Below are positions 52,099 to 61,258 of a DNA stretch of 64,000 nt, one piece after another. A program made the translations under genes and the position numbers. The stretch comes from Desulfitobacterium hafniense DCB-2 (lineage in GTDB: Bacteria; Bacillota; Desulfitobacteriia; Desulfitobacteriales; Desulfitobacteriaceae), in assembly GCF_000021925.1 (NCBI RefSeq), contig NC_011830.1:2690501-2754500 (forward strand), read 5' to 3'. Under the pieces are notes generated by a model. That model was given only the letters and a program-made list of their open reading frames with translations, was not told the origin of the DNA and made no database searches. Numbering within the stretch: position 1 is the first letter of the stretch; every line of letters begins with the position of its first letter.

Positions 52099-53889
52099 AT
52101 GGTTGAGAAAAAAACGGCTACTGAAGAAAAAAGTTTATCCCGGAGAGATTTTTTGCGCAACACCGGTATTTTGGCCGGAGGAGCTGTTCTCGGCACCGGT
52201 CTGTTAGCCGGTTGTTCAGACAGTGCCGCCAAGGCGGAGGCTCCGCCTCCGGTTGAGCAAACCTGGGATTATGAAGCCGATGTCGTCATCATTGGTCTGG
52301 GGGGCGCAGGTGCATCGGCAGCCATTGAAGCTCACGATGCCGGCGCCAAAGTTCTCGTTATCGAAAAGCAGGCAGAAAAGACTCATTACCCCAATACGAG
52401 AATGAGCGGCGGCGTATGGCATAACCCTGATCCAATGGGCGATAGGGGAGCCCGGGTTGAGTATATCAAAGCTATGATGAGCGGGGAAAATATTCCTTGG
52501 AAGAACGAAGGCGAGCAGGAACATGTATCCGCTGAAATGGCGGAAATGTTTGCCGACGGTATTATGGATGTAGAAAACTTCCTGATGACCCAGGCTCCTG
52601 ACCTCGATCCCGCCGGCATGGCACCCGGAGGGGAGGCATCCTTCCCGATGTTCCCGAAGTTTAAGGAAGCCAAATACGGCAAAACCATTAATACCCGCTA
52701 TAAGGATTTTCAGAATGCTGATGACAATGTCCCGGCCTATGAGCAGCCCAAAGAGCAGAAATCCGCAGGGGAAGCATTCTATTGGGCCCTTGTTGAAGAG
52801 GGAATCAAAGGAAAACGTCCGGAAATTCAGATTTTATTCAGTACCCCGGCCAAAAGGTTAATTCAAGGGGAGAACGGTGAAATCCGTGGGGTTATCGCTA
52901 CCCAAGGCGATAAGGAAATCAAAGTTAAGGCGAAAAGGGCAGTCGTGCTGTCCAGTGGCGGATATGAATATAATCTCCCCATGCGCAGAGCTTTCCTGGA
53001 AGGTCCCGGAGTAACAGGGTGGGGATTTTACGGATCACCGGATAATACGGGTGACGGCATTGAAATGGCTATCCTGGTGGGCGCCGGTTTGGTCAAAGTG
53101 GCTAAAGCAGCCTCTCGGATTGAGTCAGCCTTCCCCCACGGGAAGAATTGGGATGAAAAAGGCCTCAAAATGGGTTCCAACACCAGCGTAACCTCTTCGA
53201 AGAACAGTGTCATCGTCGATAACTTCGGCAAGCGCTATACTGATGAACACATCATCACCGATTCCACACGCCCCTATCGTTATCAATTCTATAAAGAAGC
53301 TGTCCATTATGATCTCTTAACCATGAACTACCCCCGGATTCCCAGCTGGATCATCTTTGATGAAACCCGCAGAACCTCCAGTCCGGTGGTAGGAACCAGC
53401 GGCTCAACCGTGGGTTATGGCTTCCTGCCTTGGAGTAAGGATAATTTAGATGCCATCCAACGGGGCTGGATCCTTAAAGCCGATACCCTTGAAGAATTAG
53501 CGGCCAAGATCAAAGCCGATCCGGAAAACCGTGAGCTTATTGATACGCAAACTCTGATCGACAATGTGAAGAAATTTAATGAATACTGTGCTGTCGGTGT
53601 AGATAAAGACTTTGGCAGAACTCCTGCCACCATGGGTCCCGTTGAGAAACCGCCTTTCTATGCTATGAAGCTGTATCCGGGAGGACCAAACACTAAGGGT
53701 GGTATTGATGCCAATGCCAAGCGGGAGGCCCTTGATTGGAATGCCAAGCCCATACCAAGACTTTACACAGCCGGTGAAATATCTTCAGTCTTTAAGTTTA
53801 CTTATCAAGCCGGCGGCAATTTGACCGAATGTATCGTCTGCGGACGGGTGGCAGGTAAGAATGCCGCCGGACAGACCCCGTGGTCATAA
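52099..53889 (+). CDS. Tat-exported FAD-binding fumarate-reductase-like flavoprotein (second)
   Basis: 596 residues. Signal LSRRDFLRNTG (Tat) with lipobox LLAGC at about residue 35-39, so the mature protein should be lipid-anchored outside. FAD-binding motif DVVIIGLGGAGASAAIEA near residue 61; C-terminal FAD region IPRLYTAGEI. It is the flavoprotein half of a flavocytochrome-type C=C reductase, and a cytochrome gene lies 1 kb downstream. The divergent TetR gene probably regulates it. Substrate unknown. Confidence 0.88.
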   Translation: MVEKKTATEEKSLSRRDFLRNTGILAGGAVLGTGLLAGCSDSAAKAEAPPPVEQTWDYEADVVIIGLGGAGASAAIEAHDAGAKVLVIEKQAEKTHYPNTRMSGGVWHNPDPMGDRGARVEYIKAMMSGENIPWKNEGEQEHVSAEMAEMFADGIMDVENFLMTQAPDLDPAGMAPGGEASFPMFPKFKEAKYGKTINTRYKDFQNADDNVPAYEQPKEQKSAGEAFYWALVEEGIKGKRPEIQILFSTPAKRLIQGENGEIRGVIATQGDKEIKVKAKRAVVLSSGGYEYNLPMRRAFLEGPGVTGWGFYGSPDNTGDGIEMAILVGAGLVKVAKAASRIESAFPHGKNWDEKGLKMGSNTSVTSSKNSVIVDNFGKRYTDEHIITDSTRPYRYQFYKEAVHYDLLTMNYPRIPSWIIFDETRRTSSPVVGTSGSTVGYGFLPWSKDNLDAIQRGWILKADTLEELAAKIKADPENRELIDTQTLIDNVKKFNEYCAVGVDKDFGRTPATMGPVEKPPFYAMKLYPGGPNTKGGIDANAKREALDWNAKPIPRLYTAGEISSVFKFTYQAGGNLTECIVCGRVAGKNAAGQTPWS

Positions 53890-53910
53890 GCTTAAAATAA
53901 TCAAAGGGAT

Positions 53911-53936
53911 GAGGGCCAAAGCTTCCGGCCCTCTTT
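53911..53936 (+). terminator. Terminator/attenuator between flavoprotein and Ig-like gene
   Basis: GAGGGCC / GGCCCTC with a nine-base loop followed by TTTCC. The next gene starts 35 bases later. Confidence 0.6.
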
Positions 53937-53971
53937 CCTGACTCGACTTTATCATCAAGGAGAATGGTGCA

Positions 53972-54898
53972 ATGGGAGACTATACACAAGCTGAGACAAA
54001 ACGGCAGACCCGGATTGAAATCCTGAATCTCCGCCCTGAAGAAGTAGATGCGGGAAAGGAGCTATGGCTGCAAGTCAGGGTGATCAGCGAGGCTCATGAC
54101 GACCTTTTAGGTTGCAGGATTCAGGTCATGGATCTTTTTAATCATAGTGTAGCTGAAACTGAGTTGGCAGTTCTTGACGGAATAAGCAATGATACCCATG
54201 AATTTTCACTGCCAGCGCCCCAAGACCCTGGCGAATACACTTGGACCGTGCTCTTTTCCAATCAAGAAAAGGAAGGCACTTCTTTTGCGGGAAGTTCCGG
54301 GCAATTGTCCTTTATAGTAAAACCCCATCGGATCACCTTAAACGTCTGGGGGGTGCCCTCCCCGGTCCCTCAGGGTGAAACCTTCAAAGTCAGTATTGGC
54401 GCCAAATGCTCTGCCGGTTGCTCTCTGGCGGGCCTTCCTTTAGTCATCGAGGATGACAATCATCGTGTGGTTTACGGACATTTGGGGGAAGCAGTATTGC
54501 CCCAGACCAATGGAGTCTATTGGACAGAACAAGAGCTCAGTTCCCCAGAAGAAGAAACCCTCCATAAATGGGTGATCCAATGCTGCACACAGGAACTGGA
54601 GATTCAACACCACGCTCAGCCGGAGACCTTTTTATGCCGTACCACCAAGCCCTCTGAACATCAAGTCATGATTGAGGTCCTCGACAAATATGAGCAAACC
54701 CCCATTGCTAAAGCCTATGTGATGCTGGGCTTATACAAAGCAACCACCGATGCCAATGGGGTGGCCGTATTAGAAGTGCCTGAGGGCAGGCAGGAATTGT
54801 ATGTAACCAAAGATGATTTCTTGTCTTTTCAGACTTCCTTTGTGATCAGCAAAGGAATCGCGATCAAGGCAGAGCTGGAATATTGCCCAATATTGTAG
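53972..54898 (+). CDS. Hypothetical protein with Ig-like/carboxypeptidase-regulatory domains
   Basis: 308 residues, no signal peptide or membrane helix. Three beta-sandwich-like modules are suggested: about 15-110 (ILNLRPEEVDAGKELWLQVRV), 115-215, and 230-305 where TTDANGVAVLEVPEGRQELY is a carboxypeptidase-regulatory-like motif. Nine cysteines in six places could bind metal or form disulfides. AAGGAG precedes the ATG. Lying between the flavoprotein and the cytochrome genes, it may be an assembly or partner protein, which would be odd for a cytoplasmic protein. Confidence 0.65.
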   Translation: MGDYTQAETKRQTRIEILNLRPEEVDAGKELWLQVRVISEAHDDLLGCRIQVMDLFNHSVAETELAVLDGISNDTHEFSLPAPQDPGEYTWTVLFSNQEKEGTSFAGSSGQLSFIVKPHRITLNVWGVPSPVPQGETFKVSIGAKCSAGCSLAGLPLVIEDDNHRVVYGHLGEAVLPQTNGVYWTEQELSSPEEETLHKWVIQCCTQELEIQHHAQPETFLCRTTKPSEHQVMIEVLDKYEQTPIAKAYVMLGLYKATTDANGVAVLEVPEGRQELYVTKDDFLSFQTSFVISKGIAIKAELEYCPIL

Positions 54899-54934
54899 CC
54901 AAAAGAAAATCTTCATTCCTAAGGAGTGGTTAAA

Positions 54935-55543
54935 CTGAAAAGACAGAATCGATTACGGATGATGGCACTTATCATCATGTTTCTGGCTATCGGCGTGATT
55001 GCCGGATGTTCAAACACTGCGGATACTCCTCCCCAAACCACGGATACCGCACAGACTCCAACACCACCGACCACAGGAGAACCCACTGCACCGGCGACGG
55101 ACACCAAGGATTGGTGGACACCGGATATGGACTGCGCTCTCTGCCATGCCAGCAATGTAGAATCTATGCAGAACACCAAGCTTACCATCTCGGCTCATGC
55201 TCAGGAAGGACAAAACTGTGTGGACTGTCATGGCTTGGAAACCCTCCAGGAAGCCCATCAAGGCGCCACAACAGTCCCCGGCAATATCACCGTAAGAATG
55301 CCCAAAGAGATGTGCTTCCAGTGCCATGGTTCCTATGAAGAGATAGCCGCTCTTACGGCAGACAGCACCGTACTGCCTAAGAAAGATGGCGGTTATGCCA
55401 ATCCCCATGTTCGCCCCAATGAAAACCATGATGCTGATGTAGAGTGTTATAAATGCCATAAAATGCATAAGGAATACGACAATAGAGCCGAATGTTTAAG
55501 TTGTCATCATACGGGCGAGCTTACTTGCTATACATGCCACTGA
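54935..55543 (+). CDS. Lipoprotein multiheme cytochrome c (six CxxCH)
   Basis: About 202 residues if begun at CTG 54935 (AAGGAG eight bases upstream); GTG at 54926 overlaps the ribosome site and ATG at 54959 is a third option. A lipobox IAGC ends the signal, followed by a Thr/Pro linker. Six CxxCH heme motifs follow (CALCH, CVDCH, CFQCH, CYKCH, CLSCH, CYTCH), the last at the very C-terminus. It resembles the tetraheme domain of flavocytochrome c3 with two more hemes and is the likely electron donor of the flavoprotein. Confidence 0.85.
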   Translation: MKRQNRLRMMALIIMFLAIGVIAGCSNTADTPPQTTDTAQTPTPPTTGEPTAPATDTKDWWTPDMDCALCHASNVESMQNTKLTISAHAQEGQNCVDCHGLETLQEAHQGATTVPGNITVRMPKEMCFQCHGSYEEIAALTADSTVLPKKDGGYANPHVRPNENHDADVECYKCHKMHKEYDNRAECLSCHHTGELTCYTCH

Positions 55544-55554
55544 TATATATGGGC

Positions 55555-55604
55555 AAAACAGAGTCAGGACTATCTCCAAAATGGAGATGCCTCACTCTGT
55601 TTTT
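55555..55604 (+). terminator. Terminator after the cytochrome gene
   Basis: AAAACAGAGT / ACTCTGTTTT with an inner hairpin (ATCTCC / GGAGAT) and a T-run. Confidence 0.75.
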
Positions 55605-55659
55605 GTTTCTCATTTTTATTTCTTAATGGAAGCTATTCTTAACATGACTTTCTATTCAT

Positions 55660-56034
55660 CTATTCCAGTTCAAAAGGTACAATATAGATCTGCTCGCCTA
55701 TTTTACGGGCTTTAATCAACTCGCAGTGTCTTAATATGGCAATCTGTTTATCGAGCTCCCATTCCTTCAGGTTAAACAAAGTCATCAACTCAGGCCGGGT
55801 AAGTTTTCCGCTCTCCTTAATTCGGTTATACATAGTGGACTGGAGTTCGGTGAGCCCGTCGGCTCCGCTTTCTCTGGAGAGCTGGCGATGGGTTTTAGCG
55901 GAATGGACTGCGGCTACATCACAGGACTTGGGCGGCTGCAGAGCACCTATATAGCAATCTTCACAAAGGATCTTGCCTCGATGGTCAAAGCTTTCACCGT
56001 CAGGGATGAGATCACCGCATCGTTCACAATTCAT
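55660..56034 (-). CDS. LIM-like zinc finger plus winged-helix protein
   Basis: 124 residues. The first 30 residues carry CERCGDLI...CEDCY, a paired-Cys LIM/treble-clef-type zinc site. The C-terminal half (LTELQSTMYNRIKESGKLTR... LKEWELDKQIAILRHCELIK) looks like a winged helix that could bind DNA. This zinc plus wHTH combination suggests a small metal-containing regulator. It is a single gene, convergent with the cytochrome gene. Confidence 0.6.
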   Translation of the reverse strand: MNCERCGDLIPDGESFDHRGKILCEDCYIGALQPPKSCDVAAVHSAKTHRQLSRESGADGLTELQSTMYNRIKESGKLTRPELMTLFNLKEWELDKQIAILRHCELIKARKIGEQIYIVPFELE

Positions 56035-56237
56035 AGAGCACTCCTCCTTAAATAAAAATTAATACATAACCTAAATATAATAATTAAACATTTCCAAGGT
56101 AATTCCTTCAAAATTCAGACAACTATTCAAGGTAAATCCCTTTCCATAGATATTCCCATCGTAGGATGTTAAAATAATCTATACTCTTAATTGTCATACT
56201 CTTATTTGTCCAAAAAAGTAAACGAGGAGAAATTTCT

Positions 56238-57224
56238 ATGAGTCTTACTATTGCCAATCAATCCGACGTCTTTAAATTTGCTCTTGTTCTCTATGACTAT
56301 CTCATGCAAAAGGGACAAACGAAAGAAGCTTATGATTTGAGCCTGTTGGTAGACTCCTGTTATAGCAATGATAGATACGCTCTAAAGGCTCATCTCCAGG
56401 CTTTCATACAAATACAGGAAAAAGTACAGGCTTTGCCTCTTCCATACCAGCATGCTCTTGAGGAAGCCATAACCTATATTGCTCAGGAGCTGAAGGTTGG
56501 GAAAGCTAAGGAGGTCCCGAAAGGCTGCGGGGCTGTTGCGGATACTGGAGAGTGCCGGGAAAACACGGCAACGGCTCAAGAATTTCAGGAATTTCAGGAA
56601 ATTGAACTAAAACTCAAGGTGCCTAATCCCCAACTGGGGGAGATGATACTTCAGGACCCTTTAATTAAGGAGTTAAGCCGGGATTTCCAGCTCCGGGTCA
56701 GGGAATATGAGACAACCTATTATGACACTCCCAGCCATCTGCTCATCAATCATCAAGTATGTTACAGAATACGGAATTTCGCAGGGATGTATATCGCCGC
56801 TATCAAAGGATTCGGTTCTTCCCGGAAGGGGCTGTCCATAAGAAGTGAATGGAATCGGCAACTACCGGAGAACGCCCCCACGCTGGAGCCTTTTCTGGAT
56901 TTGGCCATAGGCCGGGAGTTGGAGAGCCTTATTAAAGATGAAGAACTTCTCCCCATATTCTGCACCCGCTTTAAGCGCAGCACCCTTGACCTCATCGGCC
57001 AGGACGGCAGCCGCATTGAGTTAGCTCTGGATATCGGGGAGATCGTAGCAGGCAGTAGAAGGGAATCTATCTGCGAGCTTGAACTTGAACTTAAAAGCGG
57101 TCAAGTGGAGGATGTGGTGAGATTAGGAGAGGCCCTTTCTGAAGCCTATCGGCTAACCCCTGAAGAGCGAAGCAAATATCAACGGGGCCTGATGCTTGCG
57201 GGACTCATGTCCTCTGAAATTTAA
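56238..57224 (+). CDS. CYTH-domain inorganic/organic triphosphatase-like protein
   Basis: 328 residues. An N-terminal helical region (about 1-110) precedes a CYTH domain whose signature EIELKLKV lies near residue 125 (E-x-E-x-K). The tunnel-lining charged residues ETTYYDTP, RIRNFAGMYIAAIKG and ELELELK are recognisable. CYTH proteins hydrolyse triphosphates with Mg. A CHAD partner is not present here. GAGGAG precedes the ATG. Confidence 0.82.
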   Translation: MSLTIANQSDVFKFALVLYDYLMQKGQTKEAYDLSLLVDSCYSNDRYALKAHLQAFIQIQEKVQALPLPYQHALEEAITYIAQELKVGKAKEVPKGCGAVADTGECRENTATAQEFQEFQEIELKLKVPNPQLGEMILQDPLIKELSRDFQLRVREYETTYYDTPSHLLINHQVCYRIRNFAGMYIAAIKGFGSSRKGLSIRSEWNRQLPENAPTLEPFLDLAIGRELESLIKDEELLPIFCTRFKRSTLDLIGQDGSRIELALDIGEIVAGSRRESICELELELKSGQVEDVVRLGEALSEAYRLTPEERSKYQRGLMLAGLMSSEI

Positions 57225-57302
57225 GCTTCGCAGCAACAGAATTTTCTGTGGGCTTACGTCTATATATTTGGCAAGCGCAGTAAATGGTCTGAGGAGGAGC
57301 TT

Positions 57303-58481
57303 ATGAATAAACTAACTAAAACGGCAGGAATAGTTGCCCTTGGCTTATCTTTAATCTTAACGGGCTGCTCCGCTTTTCCCGGTCAAAGCAAGGGCGATCC
57401 GCAGCCCGTCGATCAGGCAGGCTCAAAGGAGCCTGATTCGGCCGATTTAACTGACCAACAAAAGAGTAAAGCCAGGGAGAAGATTGAATCCGCCCTGAAT
57501 GCCAATCAGGAAATTTTCCAGATCACCTGGTCTCCCGACCAGGAGCAAGTGCTCTATATCCAGCCTGGCGGTGCCAGTAAAAAGGGCCTGGACGAAGCTT
57601 ACCTTTGGCAGATCGGGAAAGAAGAGGCTCGGTTTGTCAGGGATGTTCAGCCCACAGTCCGCAGCTTATCCTGGTCTCCTGACAGCAAGCACTTTATCAT
57701 CAGCGAGAAATTGGCTGAAGGAGCCATCAACAGCATTGTCAATGCTGAGACCTTGCAGGAAAGCCCTTTTAAACCCAAGAGCATGGATACCCCTGTCTGG
57801 AAACCGGACAGCACAGCTATCGCTTACGGCAATGAATTCCATGAGTATGGCGAAACCTGGGGCTTTTTAGAAATCTATACTCTGGGCGATCAGGACAGCG
57901 ACTATCTCTGGAAAGCGAAAGACACTTACTATAGGGTAGAGTCCTGGGATCAGGAGGGGAATATCAACTATACTGAAGAAGACATTCCCGGGCAGAAGAC
58001 CCAAAAGAAGAGCACCCAAAACATCCGCCCCAGCATTTCCGGTGTCCATCTGGGGGACACCAGAGAACAGGTGATGGCAGCCTTAGGGAAGAACTATCAG
58101 GAAACAGCACCCAGCGGCGAAACGGGACATTTTCCTGAGCCGGTCTACCGTTGGGATTACGAAGGAATCAAGGTCTTTATCGGGGCGGATTCAGGGAAAG
58201 TCTTGGAGATCAATGCCACTTCCCCTCAAGCCGTTACGGATTTAGGTGTTAAGGTGGGAGATAAGGCAGAGAAAGTATTCGCCGCCTATCGCTCTAAGTA
58301 TGTAGAGCCGGAAAGCATTCATGGCGGAACTCTTTATGGCATCTTCAAGGTGGAAGGCGCCGCTGCCTTAGCTTTTAATTTTGATACAGATCCCGCACAG
58401 TATCCGCGCCAAATCAAGCCCGACCATAAAGTGACAGGAATGGTCTTAACCTATCCCGAAATCATGGACGATTCGTTCTGA
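57303..58481 (+). CDS. Lipoprotein with beta-propeller-like and DUF4309-like region
   Basis: 392 residues. Signal peptide ending in a lipobox TGC at about residue 21-23 (LSLILTGCSAF). A linker is followed by a WD/TolB-like stretch (QITWSPDQEQVLYIQPGGAS, SLSWSPDSKHFIISEK) and by a C-terminal domain with ISGVHLGDTREQVMAALGKN and GVKVGDKAEKVFAAYRSKY, two DUF4309/SmpA-like repeats. Surface-exposed; function unknown. It ends at a terminator. Confidence 0.72.
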   Translation: MNKLTKTAGIVALGLSLILTGCSAFPGQSKGDPQPVDQAGSKEPDSADLTDQQKSKAREKIESALNANQEIFQITWSPDQEQVLYIQPGGASKKGLDEAYLWQIGKEEARFVRDVQPTVRSLSWSPDSKHFIISEKLAEGAINSIVNAETLQESPFKPKSMDTPVWKPDSTAIAYGNEFHEYGETWGFLEIYTLGDQDSDYLWKAKDTYYRVESWDQEGNINYTEEDIPGQKTQKKSTQNIRPSISGVHLGDTREQVMAALGKNYQETAPSGETGHFPEPVYRWDYEGIKVFIGADSGKVLEINATSPQAVTDLGVKVGDKAEKVFAAYRSKYVEPESIHGGTLYGIFKVEGAAALAFNFDTDPAQYPRQIKPDHKVTGMVLTYPEIMDDSF

Positions 58482-58537
58482 GCAGTCAGGATATTCCGCT
58501 GAAACCCCGTTGGAAACACATACGGATTACGCTACCG

Positions 58538-58562
58538 ACCTGGCTGAACGGCCAGGTTTTCT
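58538..58562 (+). terminator. Terminator after the lipoprotein gene
   Basis: ACCTGGC / GCCAGGT with a six-base loop followed by TTTTCTTT. Confidence 0.75.
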
Positions 58563-58640
58563 TTATGTCATATCCTGCCTGTTTTGGGTAAACTAAAAGG
58601 CAGGTAGGAAAAAGATCAAATGATTCGAGGGGAAATGACT

Positions 58641-59267
58641 ATGCCAAGCCTAACTTTTCAGGAAATCGACAATCACCTCATGAATGATAATAAACCGTCA
58701 AACTTCATAATAGAATTAAACAAGGCAGGAATAATTGAGACTGAATATCCTTTTACTCTGCTGGGAGCGCTGAAGGATACCCCTCAATCTCCAAAGCATC
58801 ATCCTGAAGGCAGTGTTTGGAATCATACCCTGATGGTTCTGGATAACGCGGCGGAGAGAAAACATCTCAGCCAAAACCCCCAGGTGTTGATGTGGGCCGC
58901 CTTGCTTCATGACCTGGGCAAAGCCCCCACCACCCGTGTGCGCAAAGGGCGGATCACTTCCTATGATCATGATGCAGTGGGGGAGAAGCTGGCCGGCCAA
59001 TTCCTCCGGGAGTTAACCCGGGATGAACGATTCATCCACCAAGTCGCCAAAATGGTCCGCTGGCATATGCAGATTCTCTTTGTCGTCAAAGGCCTGCCCT
59101 TTGCCAATGTTAAAAAAATGGCCGCGGAAGTTTCTATTGAGGAAATAGCCCTGCTTGGTTTTTGCGACCGTTTAGGAAGAGGTGAAATGACTCCTCAAAA
59201 AAAGCAGGAAGAAGAGCAGACCATAGAGAAATTCTTAGTACGGTGTATGGAAATACTTCAAGGTTAA
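58641..59267 (+). CDS. HD-domain phosphohydrolase
   Basis: About 208 residues from the ATG at 58641 (GAGGGG eight bases upstream). The metal site is complete: His in SVWNHTLMVLDNA, LLHDLGKAPTT (HD), a second His in YDHDAVGE and an Asp in GFCDRLGR. The domain resembles the HD part of bacterial CCA-adding enzymes, but no nucleotidyltransferase part is present. The substrate is unknown; it is likely a nucleotide phosphohydrolase. Confidence 0.83.
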   Translation: MPSLTFQEIDNHLMNDNKPSNFIIELNKAGIIETEYPFTLLGALKDTPQSPKHHPEGSVWNHTLMVLDNAAERKHLSQNPQVLMWAALLHDLGKAPTTRVRKGRITSYDHDAVGEKLAGQFLRELTRDERFIHQVAKMVRWHMQILFVVKGLPFANVKKMAAEVSIEEIALLGFCDRLGRGEMTPQKKQEEEQTIEKFLVRCMEILQG

Positions 59268-59281
59268 AGGAGATTTGTAAA

Positions 59282-59794
59282 ATGCGCGAATTTAAAGAGA
59301 TTACCCCGGAACAATTTGTACATAGCCCTTTTCAGCTTTTGGACAAAGAATGGATGCTTATTACCGCCGGCATAGATGAAAAAGTCAACACCATGACAGC
59401 CTCCTGGGGCGGTTTTGGGGTATTGTGGAATAAGAATGTAGCTTATATTTTTATTCGCCCCACACGCTACACCAAGGAGTTTGTGGATGGTTCCACTACC
59501 TTGTCTCTATCCTTTTTCCCCGGCTCTTACAAAAAACAGCTGGGCTATTTGGGACGTGTATCCGGGAGAGATGTGGAGAAGATTAAAGAATCCGGCTTAA
59601 CCGTGCTCAAAGCAGGTGATGGAACTCCCTATTTTGAAGAAGCAAACATGACACTCTTCGGCAAGAAGCTCTATGCCCAGGAACTAAAACCTGAGTGCTT
59701 TAGTGTGGAGGGCCTGGATGAAAAGAATTATCCCCTGAAAGATTATCACACCATGTATGTAGTAGAGATCGAAAGAATTCTTGTCCAAGCATAA
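59282..59794 (+). CDS. Flavin reductase family protein (FMN-binding split barrel)
   Basis: 170 residues from the ATG at 59282 (AAAGGAG ten bases upstream). The barrel motif MTASWGGFGVLWNKNVAYIF and the later RPTRYTKEF fit flavin-binding reductase-like proteins of the HpaC/DIM6-NTAB group. It should bind FMN and reduce or sense a flavin-linked substrate. It lies 14 bases after the HD gene. Confidence 0.85.
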   Translation: MREFKEITPEQFVHSPFQLLDKEWMLITAGIDEKVNTMTASWGGFGVLWNKNVAYIFIRPTRYTKEFVDGSTTLSLSFFPGSYKKQLGYLGRVSGRDVEKIKESGLTVLKAGDGTPYFEEANMTLFGKKLYAQELKPECFSVEGLDEKNYPLKDYHTMYVVEIERILVQA

Positions 59795-59890
59795 TTTGTT
59801 TGCCGTCACCTTTACTCCGATTGGAAGCTGTCTGTACTATTCTTCAAATAGAAGACAGAGTGTTAAGAGTAAGCTGCGAAAGGATAAACC

Positions 59891-61093
59891 ATGATCAAGA
59901 TCACGGGTCAATACAATCACGCTTTGGTCTTCACCGAGACGATGGAGGCAGGAGCCAGCCAACAGATCGAAACCTTATGCGATCAAGAATTTGTCAAGGA
60001 CAGCAAGATTCGCATCATGCCTGATGTTCACAGCGGTGTGGGATGTACCATTGGCACGACCATGACCATTAAAGATAAAGTGGTGCCTAATTTGGTCGGT
60101 GTGGATATAGGGTGCGGCATGGAAGTAACCCAGCTTGAAGGTTCACACCTTGAACTGCAAAAGCTGGATAAGCTGATCTATGAGAAAATTCCCAGCGGCT
60201 TTAATATCCGCAATAAGGAGCACCGTTTTCATGAGAGTATTGATTTGGATGATCTCAAATGCAAAAGGGAAGTCAATTTAACCCGTGCCCGCAGAAGCAT
60301 CGGTACTCTGGGCGGGGGCAATCATTTTATCGAGATCAATCAAGACAGCCGGGGAATTTACTATTTAGTAATTCACTCAGGGAGCCGCCATTTAGGCAAT
60401 GAAGTAGCTAAGCTGTATCAAGAGGAGGCTTATCGGGCTTTAAATAAGTCCACAAAGGCCGATATCGAAGGATTGATCGCCGAATTGAAAGCCGCAGGGC
60501 GGGATAAGGAAATTCCCAAAGAGGTCAGACGGAAAAAGGCAGAGGTCCTAACGGATGTTCCCAAGGCTTTAGCCTATGCTTCGGGAGCACTTTTTCAGGA
60601 CTATATCCACGATATGAAAATTGTCCAGCATTTCGCGGCCCTAAACAGGAAAGCCATGGCGGATGAAATACTTAAAGGGATGAAACTCAAGGCCGTGGAC
60701 CAGTTCACGACCATTCATAATTACATTGATACAGAGCACATGATTCTGCGCAAAGGCGCAGTCTCAGCCCAAAAGGATGAACGGCTCCTGATTCCCATCA
60801 ACATGCGGGACGGCAGCCTGATCTGTATCGGCAAAGGCAACCCGGACTGGAACTATTCAGCTCCGCACGGAGCCGGCCGCCTCATGAGCCGCTCCCAAGC
60901 CCGCAGTTCCCTGACCTTGACCCAATATAAAGAAATGATGCAAGGGGTATTCTCCACATCGGTCAACAAAGAAACTTTGGATGAATGCCCCTTAGCTTAC
61001 AAACCCATGGAAGATATCATCAAAAACATCCACGATACGGTGGAGATCGTGGCTCAGATTAAGCCGGTTTATAATTTTAAAGCAGCGGATTGA
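59891..61093 (+). CDS. rtcB: RtcB-family RNA ligase
   Basis: 400 residues. RtcB signatures: MPDVHSGVGCTIGTT (Cys metal ligand), GVDIGCGMEV, TLGGGNHFIEI, SGSRHLG (His), and the nucleophile His in SAPHGAGRLMSR near residue 325. It joins RNA 3'-phosphate to 5'-OH ends using GTP and Mn. No RtcA or RtcR is adjacent. Confidence 0.93.
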   Translation: MIKITGQYNHALVFTETMEAGASQQIETLCDQEFVKDSKIRIMPDVHSGVGCTIGTTMTIKDKVVPNLVGVDIGCGMEVTQLEGSHLELQKLDKLIYEKIPSGFNIRNKEHRFHESIDLDDLKCKREVNLTRARRSIGTLGGGNHFIEINQDSRGIYYLVIHSGSRHLGNEVAKLYQEEAYRALNKSTKADIEGLIAELKAAGRDKEIPKEVRRKKAEVLTDVPKALAYASGALFQDYIHDMKIVQHFAALNRKAMADEILKGMKLKAVDQFTTIHNYIDTEHMILRKGAVSAQKDERLLIPINMRDGSLICIGKGNPDWNYSAPHGAGRLMSRSQARSSLTLTQYKEMMQGVFSTSVNKETLDECPLAYKPMEDIIKNIHDTVEIVAQIKPVYNFKAAD

Positions 61094-61135
61094 ACGAGAC
61101 TTCAGTTCAGTATAAAGTAAAGCCATGAAAAGTTA

Positions 61136-61176
61136 AGCCATGATTGGGAGAACTATCCTTCCGATCATGGCTTTTT
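61136..61176 (+). terminator. Terminator after rtcB
   Basis: AGCCATGAT / ATCATGGCT with extended imperfect stem, followed by TTTTT. Confidence 0.75.
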
Positions 61177-61230
61177 ACTACCGTTCACTTGCTTATTAAT
61201 ATAATGATGGAACAAAGTATATAACCTATC

Positions 61231-61258
61231 TTGACATCGAGAGAGAATAGTGTATTAT
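61231..61258 (+). promoter_or_regulatory. Promoter of the GntR-ABC operon
   Basis: TTGACA, a 16-base spacer and TATTAT; the -10 is inside the large palindrome. Confidence 0.65.
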
